64,000 nucleotides of DNA from Conchocele bisecta (lineage: Eukaryota; Mollusca; Bivalvia; Lucinida; Thyasiridae), in assembly GCA_029237695.1 (NCBI GenBank), contig CM055265.1, positions 108,178,773 through 108,242,772 of the forward strand, in the 5' to 3' direction. Below are positions 1 through 14,400 of the stretch, in pieces. Position numbers and translations under genes: made by a program. Each line of letters begins with the position of its first letter. Positions within the stretch are counted from its first letter, which is position 1. The notes below the pieces were generated by a model. The model saw nothing but the letters and a program-made list of their open reading frames with translations, had not been told where the DNA came from and did no database searches.

Positions 1-88
1 TGGAACGACATAGCTAACTCGTGGTAACAAGATCCTATTTCGTGGGAACGAGATGCTATCTCGAGGTAACGACATAGCAAAATAATTG
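1..88. repeat. Partial foldback-type repeat at window edge
   Basis: Repeated cgtgggaacgaga/cgtggtaacaaga units resemble the internal units of the foldback elements at 5523 and 30656. The left part is outside the window. Confidence 0.5.
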
Positions 89-1007
89 CGCATGTCCCTT
101 TCAAGCTGCCGTACCCGTGTGTTTACAACTTAAAATCCATATTTAAATAACCTTATTTTGAATTGAAATTCCACCGGAAACAATTACACTGTTTACATTA
201 CGCGAGGGCCGTTCATCAGCCACTTTCACCTCTTCTGGCGTTTGACACAAAACACAAGATGTGAAGTAGAACATATGATATAATGTAGTGAATCACATGT
301 AGAAAAGCCAGGAGAACGGACTCCTATAAATTATATTACACCAAACTGTAAAATATGTCAGTTTTCTGGACAGGTTTGTGCCTGTGTTTTTAGCAAAATC
401 GACCACCATAATTAATAGGCTCATACACAGAATTTCGCACAGTGTATCACTTTTACCTGGCAAAACCACACAACACATACCACATATACCCACTACTGTA
501 CTCTGTTATTAGCTATCCAATTTAGTGACATGTAAGCAGTTACCTGAGTGTAAAGTCCCTGGTGTCTACTCACCTACTATGTGAGTAAATATGGCTTTAC
601 CAATGGGTAACATGTACACTAACAATTTGCTGTGCATCAGATTGAAAAGTGTACACATCAAATTTATTTTCAGATTGATAGGAGAAATGCTCAGATATCT
701 CGTCGTTTGTATAGTTTGCTGGCATAACATTTATATCACGCCGTTGTAATATCTGTATGATGTATTGCACCAAATTGTATTTGGTTTACTGTCATATTAT
801 ATGCTGTATGTGTCAAACGCACGAAGTGGTGAAACTGTGCGATGGCATGTACATACAAAGATGGCAGAGATGGCAACTCAATGCTCCATATAATATACAG
901 TAACAAGACGATATTTCCATATGTTATATTCATATATCACATCACTCTTATGAAGCAATTAGCATTGAAGTCAAGTGTATCTACAACCTTAAGGTGCTTC
1001 ACATTGT
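89..1007. other. No gene recognised
   Basis: AT-rich sequence with short inverted repeats (for example around 760-910) but no supported exon or named repeat. Confidence 0.5.
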
Positions 1008-1366
1008 GATACTGTATAGGAATGAATGGCATTTTTGTGGAATTTATCGGGGTATAAACTTGAAAATGTCAAATTACAATTGTTTAAGGCCTCGTCCAGT
1101 ATTCCCGAGACTTTTCCAAGTTTATATCCCCGATAAATTCCACAAAAAGGCCATTCATTCCTTATAATTCCAGCATTTGAAATAAATTCATCAAGAAAAT
1201 GTGTTTATTTTCCGTTTTCTTAAGAATTATTTTAACTGCGCCTCACGGTTACGGAAAGTAGTTCGGCGTGGGAGTTTACTGGGATATACATTTTGGACAG
1301 AGACTTGCTACGAGCCAATCAAATGTTAGGGAATTGTGTAAATATGTTTGTGCTGGAATTATTATG
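1008..1366. repeat. Dispersed repeat, AATTCCAGCAC family, copy 1
   Basis: Contains the palindrome GGAATGAATGGC...GCCATTCATTCC and a unique arm ending TGCTGGAATTATT. Similar copies lie at 26858-27150 and 55717-56075. No coding content. Confidence 0.75.
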
Positions 1367-1479
1367 TCATGGACACTTGTAACCGGACCAGTTCCTGGTA
1401 ATACGTGCCTTATTACATTCGTGACCAGTATAGTTTCTCATACGCGTTGTCTCAGCCAATACATTGATCAAAACTGATT

Positions 1480-1718
1480 TGTGGCTGTGGCTGGAGAAAT
1501 GAGGCTTATGTGATTTGCGACCAGTGTAGTTCCTGGTCAAATAACACACGTATATAGCCTGATAAGGATGTATTTTGCTTGCTAGAAGCATGACGCACAT
1601 TTCACTGATGGAATGGCGAACAGTGCAGATCCTGATCAGATTATGCGGACGCACAGGCTGATCTGGATCTACACTTGTCGCAAAACCCATACGATCCATT
1701 TCTTCAGTCATAGCCACA
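1480..1718. mobile_element. MITE, GTGGCTGTGACTGG family, copy 1
   Basis: About 240 bp with ends GTGGCTGTGGCTGGAGAAAT and CAGTCATAGCCACA in inverted orientation. Other copies are near 5996, 12606, 19204, 25020, 42850 and 60917. Confidence 0.8.
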
Positions 1719-2207
1719 TTATATTTAATCTATGGTGACCATCGTATGCCCTGATCAGGCTGATCTGGGTTTACGCTGGTCGCACACGTCGTACGGTTCC
1801 TTCTCTCCGCTAAGATGATAATAATCCGGGAAGACGACGAATAATCACCGGTTGTCCAGCAAACACTCATATATAGACCACAATCTGAGAAATGCGGCCT
1901 TTCTGTTGCTTGATCAACCCAGTGACCCTACGTGTAGAGCCAGACCAGCATAGGCCTCCACACAGTATGGTTAGAGTTTACATAGTTCGTGAGAGTGCTA
2001 GCTGACCAGGACCTACACCGGCCAAACACTGAATAAGCCATTATTTCTCGCGACATGTCACAAAATTAATGATAACCTTCTCCATGTAAGATCACAATCT
2101 GATAACGCATTAATTAAACCATCTCCGCTCACACTACACGTCCCGCTGTACATTTTGTAGTTGTAGGTAAATCATCACCGTAAATACTATATTTGGATAT
2201 TTTACGC
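1719..2207. promoter_or_regulatory. NT5E: NT5E 5' flank
   Basis: About 490 bp upstream of the first ATG. It must contain the 5' UTR or a preceding splice acceptor and perhaps the promoter, but I see no decisive element. The first half still resembles fragments of the GTGGCTGTGACTGG repeat. Confidence 0.25.
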
Positions 2208-2424
2208 ATGTTGTCATCATTAACAATGAATGTTCCCTCCCGTGTGTTTCTATTGCTGTTTATGTGTGGTTTTGGATACGGATATGAACTCACGATCCTG
2301 CACAATAACGACGTCCATGCACACTTTGACGAGATAAATAAATATTCCGGCGAGTGTACGGACGAACAGGAGGCGAATGAAGCGTGCTATGGGGGCGAGG
2401 CAAGACGGGTTACGGTGATCAAAG
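2208..2424 (+). CDS. NT5E: NT5E exon 1: signal peptide and first metal-binding motif
   Basis: Encodes residues 1-72 plus one base. A hydrophobic run (VFLLLFMCGFGYG) is followed by ELTILHNNDVHAHF, the family's N-terminal strand with the Asp and His metal ligands. The CYGGEARR stretch matches the GG.AR segment of CD73. It ends AAAG/gtaata, phase 1. ATG 2226 may be the real start because its Kozak context is better. No in-frame ATG lies immediately upstream. Confidence 0.9.
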
Positions 2425-5400
2425 GTAATACGAATAACGGGGGCGGGGGAGTGAGGTTAGTTATATGAAAACTCCAGCGGTTAATTTATTGTATTTATTA
2501 TTATTGTATTTATTATTGTTAAATAAAAATAACGACAGCTTGAGTATAAATCAGTAGTGAGTGATAAACCTTATAACAAATGACGAAACGATGATGATGA
2601 CATGTGTTTCAGTTGTTCAGTGGAACCCCTCTAAACCGGACACTCGGAACATTATAGACGTTTACATTAGACGTGTTTCGCTTTAATGTATCTCTGATTA
2701 CAATGACGTTTCATTATTACAACGCACTAGAATGTGTCATGAAGTGCTCATATGTCTGATTTACAGTGGAACATCTCCAAACCGGACACCCTCCCAGGGT
2801 GTCCGGTTTGGAGAGGTTCCGCTGTATTATAATAGTCTAGTATATAGAACAAAAGGGCGTGTGCATGTACGTACATGTACATGTAACCCGATGTTCTTTA
2901 GAATAAGTGATATTCTCTTCTTATTTTCAAAACTATACCATTTTTAGGAGTTTCTTTGGTCATTTTCAGGGAGTAAGTTAAATCCAATCCCTGTTAATAA
3001 AAGCATTGGACCAGTATAGCTACCATTGTAGGCAAGTAAATATATACACTACCATCTGCGCTAATCTTGCCAATATTTGTAAATTACTTTATTTCAAATT
3101 ACAGTGAAACCTCTCTAAACCGGACACCCTGGGAAGTCCCCAGGGTGTCCGGCTTACAGAGGTTTCACTGTAAATCAGGCATGTGATCATTCCGAGCCAT
3201 AGTTGTGTGCTATGCGATCACGGACAGACATTATCACCTGCGATAAATTGCCAAGAAACTCATCAAAAATAAGATCGCTTGTGTTTTCTTGGTGTCTGGT
3301 TTAGAGAGGTTCCACTGTACTTGATAATTGCGCTGGAAACCAAGCAGCTTGTCTGTCTGAGCCTGAGATGTGCTACCCCCTTATGTCATGTACCCCTTAT
3401 GTCATGTACTCATTATGTCATGTACTCCTTATCTCCTTATGTCATGTACTCCTTATCTCCTTATGTCATGTACTCCTTATGTCATGTACTCATTATGTCA
3501 TGTACTCCTTATCTCCTTATGTCATGTACTCCTTATGTCATGTCATGTCATGTCATGTCATGTACTCCTTATGTCATGTACTCTCATGTACTCCTTATGT
3601 CATGTACTCCTTATGTCATGTACTCCTTATGTCATGTACTCCTTATGTCATGTACTCCTTCAAAGTTAAAGGTACATGCCCACTCAGTAGGCACAAACTG
3701 TTCTTTATATCGGAGACATCATCAGAGACATTTTCTGGCAAAATAAACATTCATTCACCATTACCCCACGTATTGATTGGCATTATTATACATTTTATAT
3801 CAAACGTAAATTTCCACACTTATATCAGGGGCGATAACCGTGTTTTCTTAAAATGTTAACGGACATTACTATTTAGCATCTGTATTTATTTTTTGATGTG
3901 CAATGATCATACTTTATAATCTGTCGAAACTTATTTTTTTCAGGTGACGCATTTAATTAGGTATAAAAAAATATCATGCCTCATTTTCATATGAAAATAG
4001 CCTGATGCCACCGCGAGTCACTATCAGTAAAATAAGTATTACTAAATGATTATATCTGTATAGCGGGCACTCGTAAGTTTTAGAACTGGGGCCCGTTTCA
4101 CTAACAAATCTTAGTTTGTTCATAAGTTCGAACTCAAGTTATAACTTATGACAAAATTATGACCGACTTAAGTCATTGCTTATTTGGTTTCACAAAACAA
4201 ACTTAAGACGGTCATAACAAGTCTGTCATAAGTTACAACTTAGTTTACAGCTTTGGTATGTGCCGCGCGGGTTCGAACCACGCTCGGGACTTTTCTTTTT
4301 ATGATGACTTTATTTTCCCTTTATGTGTTTTGATATCTAAAATAACGGAGTAGCAGACCTAATATTGAATATTATTCATTTTTAAAAATAATCTCATGTA
4401 GAATATAAATTGTATCTCAATATTCCGAGGCCATTGAATACATGTGGATGTATTTATTGCCAACTAGTGAACCTTATACTGTAATATATACTGGCATAAG
4501 ATATGAAACAACAGGGTTGACCTTATAATGTCAGCATGTGCAATTTCGCATACTTGTAGAATAAGATCACGAGACAGCCTGCATTTAGATATTAGGTCCT
4601 CGTTATCCATGAAGTCTAGAGTATTGAACACTGGATAGGCAGGGCAGGGCAGGGCAGGGCAGGGCAGGGCAGGGCAGGGCAGAGGGCAGGGCAGGGCAGG
4701 GCAGGGCAGGGCAGGGGGGGCAGAGGGCAGGGCAGGGCAGGGCACAGACCGACCGACACAGACCGACCGACACCGACCGACACTGACTGACCGCCAGACA
4801 GACAGACAGACCTACAGCATAAAGACGGTTCGCTACGAGCCGGCTCATCTGGATCTACAGTGTTTTGTAAATGTTGTCGATAACTTGGTATACCGAATAC
4901 CGGTAACGCAATGACCTACATCGCAAATAGCAATACACGGGTAAATAGCACAGGTGTGGCCATCTATATGTAAGCATATATGTTGTATATGGTAGCTAAT
5001 TCTAAAATAGTACGTATGAAGTGAACATTTACCTGATGTCAGTAAATTGTTTTCTCCACCTCGGCTCACATGGGGGCTGCCATCTTTGTTTATTTCATTC
5101 ATATGTTCCGTCTTAAATATTTAAGTTATAACTTAAGACTGCTAGCTACCTGTCTTAGTTCTTGCTAAGATGTTTTGTGAAACGGACTAAGCACGTACTC
5201 CGGACTTAAGTTATAACTTATGACAAAAGTACTTGCTTAGTTCGTTAGTGAAACGGGCCCCTGGTGGAATAGTGACACAATTATACACTTATTTAATTCC
5301 TATAATGAACATTGAGAGCCTACTGAGTACCTTTAAGTGAATCAAATCTGCATTCTATGGATTTCTGGAGCAGATACAAGTCTTTTTTAAAATATTATTA

Positions 5401-8400
5401 TATGTAATCCTTATAACTTAATTGAAGTAGTCAGTGGGAAAAGGGGGCTAACTCAATCAGGGAGTTAGTCCCCTTATTTTACTTATCCCTTCAAAGTTAC
5501 CCGACTTATACCTGCATTCTATTACGGAGCCCCGCAGTGGACATGGATTTCTTTTATTAATTCGTTCCCACGAAATAACAATTCGTTCCCACGATATAAC
5601 AATTCGTTCCCTCAATTTAACAATTCGTTCCCTCGAATTAACAATTTGTTCCCACGATATAGCAATTCATTACCTCGAATTAACAATTCGTTCCCACGAT
5701 ATAACAATTTGTTCTCACGATATAACAATTCGTTCCCGTGGGAACGAATTGTTATTTCGTGGGAACAAATTGTTAAATTGAGGGAACGAATTGTTAATTC
5801 GTGGAAACGAATTGTTAAATTGAGGGAACGAATTGTTACTTCGTGGGAACTAATTAATAAAAAAAATAATTCTACGTCCCCTGCGGGGCTCCGTATTATA
5901 TGGATTTCTGGGACTTACATATGATCCGTTTTACTAGATCAGCATTATGACATTGCATTCGTTTACTCCATTATAAACTTACTTATATGCATGTAGGGCT
6001 GTGACTGGAGAAATGAGGCTCATGGGTTTTGCAACTAATGTAGATTCAGATCAGCCTGTGCATTCGCAGTCTAATCAAGATATTCACTGTTCGCCATTAC
6101 ATAAAGGAAACACCCGGTATACACAAGCAATCCATATCGTTATCAGGATACATGAGTGTGTTATTTGATCAGGAGCTACACTGGTTAAAAATCCCATAAG
6201 CCCCATTTCTCCAGTCACAGCCACATAGCAGGTCCGTAGAAAAGCATAAAGTTGTAAGACCCAGATTATAAATACGTTCATTAACCTTTACACTACTGAA
6301 TTAAATTTTGTCGTCCACTGTTTACGTTTTATTTTCCATTCTCCTCATCAAAAACATGGTTTGACAGGCCTTTAGAATCATTTCCAATGGAAATGATTCT
6401 AAAGTGCTGCCAAACAATGTTTTATTGCGAATAAAGGCAAAGTACTATACAACAGCAGACGACAAGTTTTGTTTCCCCGCGTTCTAGGGATTAAATCTAT
6501 GGGTTGCTTCATTCTCTGCATCTTCATATAAAGTCTTTCATTATATTCACATGTTTTTTCTTTCTTTGGCCTTTGAATATTTAATGATGTATTTAAAGGT
6601 CGCAAACCCAGTCACAGCCAATATGTTTCCAGTAAAATACGTAGACTTAGCATTGTAATTTCATTTTGCTAACCAAGAACATGTAGACCTTCATCAATGC
6701 TAAATTAATTATAGAAGAAGATTTTATTTGACGTAAACTATACAGTTTCTAGTCATTTGTTTGTCTCATGTAAATATAATGTTATTTTTATATAAACATA
6801 TTACACGTTTCTAATTATTCAACATTTGTCATGAAATAACATTGTATGGCGAACGAGGTACATGCCCACTCAGTAGGCACACAATGTTCTTTATAGGAAT
6901 TAAATAAGTGTATAATTGTGTCACTATTCCACCACTGATAGTGCCTCGCGGTGGTATCAGGCTATTTTCATATGCAAATAAGGCATTATATTTTTTAATT
7001 AGTTATACTGAAATATTAATTATACTGAAAAATAAATAATTCCCACCCTTAAATATAAGCCGAATCGAATCGAATGGAATAAATATTTTCGACAGATTTT
7101 AAGTATGATCATTTCACATCAAAAATAAATACAGAAAATAAATAGTATTGTCCGTTAAGATTTTAAGGAAACACGGTTATCGCCCCTAGTATCAGTGTGG
7201 AAATTTCCGTCTGATATAAAATGTATAATAATGCCAATCTATGGTGAATGAATGTTTATTTTGCCGGAAAATGTCTCTGATATGAAGAACATGTTATGCC
7301 TACTTAGTGGACATGTACCTTTAAATGTCTACGACCCGATTTAAATCATAGCAATCTTCGTGAGTCATACCCCATGTGGTCCTATCTTTTCGGGTTGGCA
7401 AATTGCTCGTGCTTGTATTCGGTTTTAAAGAAAGAAACAATATTTGTCCGTGATTAATTATGTCTGTCAGTTGATATCAATCTTGCACTTGTTCGTAGAT
7501 TTATACCGTGTGATAATATGTTCCATGACATTTTATCAGGTAACGAACTTTGTATTGGCCGAATACATTCTGACTGATATCATATAAATGTCTGGGTTAC
7601 AACAAATTTAAATTGGTCGAACGGCGTCACATGATGTTACCGAATTACGTCCGTGAAATGATGTCACGGAACAAATCCGCGTTCTTTTCAACGAAAACAA
7701 CGTCATAATTGCTAATTATGTAGCCAAAAACGCTACGTGATAAATATAATACCATGCTAGTGTCTTTTGATATCAAGAGTATCAGGCTCGGCTCAGAAAC
7801 GGTAGGAATTCCTCGGCAAGTCTCGGTATTCCTACGCATTTCCTAGCCTTGCCTGATAAACTTGATATGAAAATACACTAGACTGGTATTCTCTATGTAT
7901 CAGTAGTTAGTGTTAATCTAACTTTTACGATCTTGATTGTATCAGCTCTGCATTTTACGTCAATGTATGACATCATAAGATACATTGCGATGTCCTAGTT
8001 ATGCATATTGAAACAACGACCCAATTTCTACACTGCAAAATGTGTGGCATATGAGTTTCATATGGTTTTCATATGAATATCATATGAATTTCATATCGGC
8101 TCTTTTCATATGAATTTCATATGCAATTCATATGTTTTTCATATTTTTTTCAGGAAACAGTAAATTGCTTGACGTATGTATGTACACCCTATCAAACCAG
8201 ATACTACAAACACGAATTCGTGTTTATATTATGTATTTATATATAGTGATATAAACAGAAAAATATCGCAAGCATTTCTATTTATGGAAAATATCGAAGG
8301 TTCTCTGGATAATTTTAGGTTTTCAAATCACGCGAACGAGTCCCTACATGTACGTTGTACTGAATAATTGGAAAAGCGCAATTTCCCATTCGCCCTACAT

Positions 8401-11400
8401 TCCAAGGTCATGGTCATTTGTACTGTAATCATGATCAATTCATCGGGCATCATTGAAAGCCTACACATCGACACTAAGATCGCCAGAATCTGACAAGTGG
8501 TTCACCATTTTGGTAGAAAATTCGCTTTGACGGCCATCTTGGTGGCCATCTTGGATTTTGAGAAATGCTCAAAGATAACTCCAATTTACCAGGCAGTTTA
8601 TGTTTTATGTGGCATATTGTGCTTCGGAATCAGTCGAGAAACAAACTATATCAGGCAATTCACCCTATAGTGGTCTGGCCACTAGACTATGGGTCTCAGC
8701 TCAGGATGAAACAGTTGGTAAAAGAGCATTTAATGGTAGATTTGTATTGGTTTTCTGAACATAATAATTATATGACCATATGCAAGGTGTATGATCACGT
8801 GGTACTAACAACAACAACACATACCGATTCAAAGTACGTATTCTTTTATAGTGTCCTTATTACGTAACGGATTTGTATGTAATATGGTGAATCAATCGCG
8901 TCTTGTTAAGTTGCATTTGGTGGTCTCTTTATTTTCGCCCAAATTTATGTCGTTTTTGCGAAGAATCGATTTCCGTGTCGGAGACACGGAAATCGATTCT
9001 TCGCAATTGTGACAAACTCCCTAGACCACCAAATGCAGCTCATGAAGACGCGTTTGCTGCGCCATATTTTATCAAAATCCGTTGAATATTAAGAAAAATA
9101 TCAAATAATACTTACTTTGGAGTGGGCGACGTTGTTGTTGTTGTAACCACGTGATCATGCACCTTGATATGGGTGACCTGTAAAAAGAAAGTGAAAAGAA
9201 AAAACAAATAGTTTACGATTGAAAGTGTGTGTATAGTAAAATGTATTGTATTGTATTATATTCTGTTGCACTTACAGAGGCCCGCCAGAGGTATGCGAAC
9301 ACCCTTGTGTTGGACGCGGGCGACAGGTTTACGGGCACGCTCTGGTTCATCCAGTACAAAGGGGCCGCCGCCGCCCATTTTGTCAACAAGGAGAATTATG
9401 ATGCTATGGTAATATGAGACACGCCATGTGATTTTGAACCTTCGGACATCTGCATAATGTCGTTAAATATGTTTAGAATATTTTCATAAATAAAGTAAAG
9501 ATGATAACATTTTTTGAGAGTACGTGCGGAATATAATATTCCGCATGTACTCTGAAAATCTTGTCAACTTTTGACGACATTCACGGAAGATATTGTAAAT
9601 TTTGTAAATATATTTCATGAAATTACGCAGATGTCAGAAGATACAAACTCGCACGGCGTATCCACAGGTGATTCTAGCGTGTCTTGGATGGTCAATTATT
9701 GTTTGTATATACATAAAACACCTTTCTAAACAATTTACAAAACAATTAAAATGTGCCCGTGTGTAAATATAATAGTACTTAATAGAAAGGTACAAAACTC
9801 CCATTTGCCACCATTGTAACGAAAAGCCACGCGATGTAGTCATCGTTTTTTTACTCCTCCCCCAACTCATTACGCAATACAATCAATATTTGACCAAATT
9901 TCACGAAATAAAAAGATGGCTCATTCTGAAATTTTGCTAAAATTTAATATTATTGAAAACAATATTGTTTTTACATTGTGTATATAGCCGAACAATTTGG
10001 GCAGGTTTCGTGAAACAGACAGTAATACGCATTACATGTACTTTTCAGTGTCTGGGCAATCATGAGTTTGATCTCGGCATCGAGGTCCTGGCTCCCTTCT
10101 TGGACAACCTGACGGTGCCCGTCGTCGACGCCAATATCGACGTCAGTCGGGAACCACGGCTCCAGAACAAATTCAACAGCAGTATCGTCGTAACGAAGGG
10201 AGGGGAAAAGATCGGCATAATCGGCTTCATCACCACGGATACAGCGTTTATATCGAACGCCGGTAACTTTAACTACAGTGGAACCTCTCTAAACCGGACA
10301 CCCTGGGGACCTCCCAGGGTGTCCGGTCTAGAGATGTTCCACTGTAAATCTGACATATGACTATGCCAAGGTATGCGCTGTGCTTTGTGAACTTGAACCG
10401 GCATTATCAGCATACGTGTGTATACACCAATGAAACCCATACAAATAAGGATACACAGACTGCCTGTGTGTTTGGTTTAGAGAAGTTCTACTGTGTTCCT
10501 TTAACCCTTTCAACCTTAAGGAACAGGAATGGACTGTTATGTTAATGTTTCGACCAATCCAATGGTCACAAAATGATTTTCAGATTCGTCCATTTATGAA
10601 AAGGAGGTGTTTTTGTTCTCAAAAATATCTATTAATTACTTTCAAAAAGTGCAGATCCTGATGAGACGGCTCGTTACGAGCCGGCTCATCTGTATCTGCA
10701 CTTTTTGCATAAACCGATATAGCGGGATTTCGGGTTCAAAGGGTTAATATTGAAAACAGTTCAAACTATTTTTCAGAGTTGACCATGTGTTATGCAGTGA
10801 ACACATGTTTTCTCAACCCATTAAGTATTCTTATATTATATTTTGAAAAGTACAGCCGGAATAAAATCATGTATTTCTCACTAAACATACCTGTGTAAAA
10901 CCATCAATGACCATGTATTGTAAATATTTCAATAAAAAAATACTATTTTTAGTCAAAACTATTGTACCGGACTTGTTTCGATACCCCTTCTCCATTGCAG
11001 GTCCCACGGTAACATTCACGAACGTGAAAACGGCCGTCATTGCGGAAGTGGCGAAACTTCGCGCGCAGGGTGTCAAAATCATTATTGGACTGAGTCACGC
11101 CGGATATGTGGTCGACCAGCAGGTGGCGCTGGCGGTGGATGGCCTTGACGTCATCGTGGGCGGGCACTCGCACACGTTCCTCTATGATGGTAGGTATCTC
11201 GTTCTCAAAATGGTTGACTTCAAAATGACCGCCATACTCCGCTTGGTTCGCATACATTATTATGTTGCAGGTCGCACGTACATGTCCATAGTTAAAACAT
11301 AAAAGATACGGTTGTAAATCAACACAGCATCGCTGTCAGCGTGACATTACTAAAGCATGTTATCGGTTTTTCATATTAGTTAACGAACAGTGTAAGCCCT

Positions 11401-14400
11401 GATTAGCATGAGCTGATGTGAAGGCCGACCCCAAGATCACACACTGTGTATGTGACTGAGAAATGGGGCTTAAGGCATTTCTGTAGCCGATATACCAAAA
11501 TTGCGAAGAATACTTATCTAGCTATGTATATTTTGAGGGAGTAATCATTTATGTTTCCCGAAAATGCATTATTTTATATAGAATTAACAACTGCATATAT
11601 GTGATGGTTATGCAGAATTATTATAATGAATGTATTACATTATCACAGCCAAAATGGCTGTGATAATGTAATAAATCCAGTATAATAAAAAATAATAAAT
11701 TTATCCTTAAATTGAAATTCAAGATAAGTATACTTTGCAATTTTGGTGAAATAGGCTACTGGTCAGTCTAGATCCTGATATCAGGGGCGGATCCAGCATT
11801 TGGGGAACGGGACAGGAGTACTTGCAAGAGTTATCGTTCGCAACTAGGGGGTTGTCCTATTTTCGAGATCTTCGGAATGCATTTTCCTGTGTTTTACGGC
11901 ATTTAAATTCAGACTCCAACTGGTGGTAAACTGTGATCTATGTAAACTCCGTGGCTGAACGGGGGTGGGGGGGGTGCAACCCCGGACCCCCCCCCCCCCT
12001 CCCCCTCCAGGTCCGCCCCTGGTATAATCTTCTAGCACAATCATGCAGTGTTATACGGATATATACTATATCTGTTATAAGTAGGACAGGTGATCTGACG
12101 CTATTTACCGATATATATATATACAGTTGAGCACCAGTACCTCGAACATCAATATCTCGATGATATCCCCTAAAGTCCCAAATTATATCCTTATTTGTTT
12201 AATATAAATTTCCTCGGCTATCTCGAGCATGCCCTATATCGTATATGTTCGCTATATCGACTGTTCATTCGGTCCCTTCGTATAAACATAAGTTAAAAAT
12301 CACTTCGCTATCTCGCTTCTTTGGTTCATTATTCCTTTATTGTTTACTCGTGATCTGATGGGTAACATGATTTTATATTTTTTGGCGAAAATATTCGACC
12401 ATGTCACTTCATCGCTATCTCGAACCTAGTCCTATCTCGACTAAAATACGATCTCCCTTCGACTTCGAGATACTGGTGCTCGACTGTACATGTATAATCT
12501 AAACCAGTATAGCCAAATTGATAGATCGTTCTACTTTCAATAGCTACACAATTACGTAACTACTATGAAATGGAATGTATTTTGGAATATAGATAACATT
12601 TCATTTGTGGCTGTGACTGGAGAAATGGTGCTTATGGGATGTTTGACCCTGATCAGATAGCACATACCTGTGTCAAAGTTTGCATGCTAACAATTCATAA
12701 ATTGCTTGTTATAAGCATGGCGGGTGTTTCATTGATAAGATGGCGAACAGTGCAGATCCGGATCAGACTGTGCGGATGCACAGGCTGATCTGGATCTACA
12801 CTGGTCGCAAAACCCATAAGCCTCATTTCTCCAGTCACAGCCACATCTATAATACTAGATCACATTACCCGGATAGCGTGTAATGCAACATATCTCTGGT
12901 GTCTAGCACGCGACAGCACCCAATACTAATAACGCTTTGCATGGATAGTATCATGGTTAAATGCCTATAATTATTCTTAGAAACCAACAAAAACTCAGAT
13001 AACTAATAATGTTCATGTTATGGCCATGGAAACCAAATACCACCACCGATAAAGGCCCATTATTAAAAAAAATTATTTCTCTAAATAGCTGGTTGTTTCT
13101 AAACATACTTATGGATTCTTTAATCATGTTGCCAGCTCTCCTGGGTACCATTAGCATGTGGCAGGCATCAAAGTGGGATCGCCATAAATGCCTTGTAGAT
13201 CCCCCTACTGTTGTAGATCCCCCTACTGTTCGCCCTCCCCTAGTGTAACCCAATGCTCAAATTACCAGCAATTGACAATCTCAATTGACAATCTCAACTG
13301 CGATATCGCCAGCTAAATACGTGAGATATCAAACGCAGACATTAAATAACATATATATATCTACATTAGTCGTCACCACTGGGGGATGAACAAAAGTATG
13401 GTTGACCCTCCCCTAGTGTAACCCCATCAAAATAGCGTGCTACCATGGCAACTACAACATCGGAGACCACACACCTAAGATATCGAACCCAGATACATTC
13501 TGTAAATAATCTAGTCCGTGTTTAGTGGCCAACTTTCAATGCCATCCTTGGTAATAGTTGTTCTTTACAGGGGTTACATTAGGGGAGGACTATAGAACCC
13601 CCTACCGTTCACCCTCCCCTAGTGTAACCGGGGTTACATTAGGAGAGGACTATATAACCCCCTACCGTTCACCCTCCCCTATTGTTACCGGGGTTATATT
13701 ACGGGGAGGACTATAGAACCCCGTACCGTTCACCCTCCTCTAGTGTAACCGTGGTTACATTAGTGGAGGACTATCGAACCCCCTACCGTTCACCCTCCCC
13801 TAGTGTAACCGGGGTTACATTAGTGGAGGACTATCGAACCCCCTACCGTTCACCCTCCCCTAGTGTAACCGGGGTTTACATTAGTGGAGGACTATACGAA
13901 CCCCTACCGTTCACACCTCCCCTAGTGTAACCGTATTTATTAGTGGAGGACTATCGAAAACCCCCTACGTTACAACCCCTCCCCTAGTGTAAACCGAGTG
14001 TACATTAGTGGAGGACTATCGAACGACCGACCGTCACCCTCCCCTAGTGTAACCGGGGTTACGTTAGTGGAGGACTATCGAACCCCCTTACTGTTCACTT
14101 CACCCCTCCCCTAGTGTAACCGGGGTTACATTTAGTGGAGGACTATCGAACCCCTACCGTACCCTCACCCTTCCCCTAGTGTAACCGGGGTTACAATAGT
14201 GGAGGGGACTATCGAACCCCCGACCGTTCACACCTCCCCAGTGTAACCCGGGGTTACGTTAGTGAGGACTATCGAACCCCTACCGTTCACTACTCCGCCC
14301 CTAGTGTAACCGGGGTTACATTAGTGGAGGACTATCGTACCGTAGAAGGCTTATGGACTAAACCCCCTTCCGTTCACCCTCCCCTAGTGTAACCGGGGTT

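Larger units (their letters stand above)
4089..5260. mobile_element. GGGCCCGTTTCAC element, 1.17 kb, nested, with CTG target duplication
   Basis: Inverted ends GGGCCCGTTTCACTAAC and GTTAGTGAAACGGGCCC, with subterminal AAGTTATAACTTATGACAAAA on both sides. CTG is duplicated at 4086-4088 and 5261-5263. It carries GGGCA and GACC/GACA arrays, and no transposase frame is visible. A 3-bp duplication fits PIF/Harbinger- or CACTA-like superfamilies; I cannot decide which. Confidence 0.85.
3670..5332. mobile_element. TTAA MITE, AGGTACATGCCC family, copy 1, interrupted
   Basis: Flanked by TTAA at 3666-3669 and 5333-5336. The left half (3670-4088) and right remnant (5261-5332) are separated by a nested element (4089-5260). 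The right inverted end has lost part of GGGCATGT. Related copies are at 6856, 21316, 26374 and 28619. Confidence 0.85.

Noticed and set aside
3279..3859. Three overlapping frames rich in MSCTPYV / CHVLLMSC repeats
   Set aside because: Translation of the 16-bp minisatellite in all phases plus adjacent MITE sequence.
4464..4848. Minus-strand Pro/Cys/Ala-rich frames (PCPALPCPALP)
   Set aside because: GGGCA microsatellite inside a transposable element.
5646..5924. Frame with FPRYNNSFPR / RERIVNSWK repeats (also at 30530-30892)
   Set aside because: Reads through the foldback element's tandem units; the mirror-image arms explain both halves.
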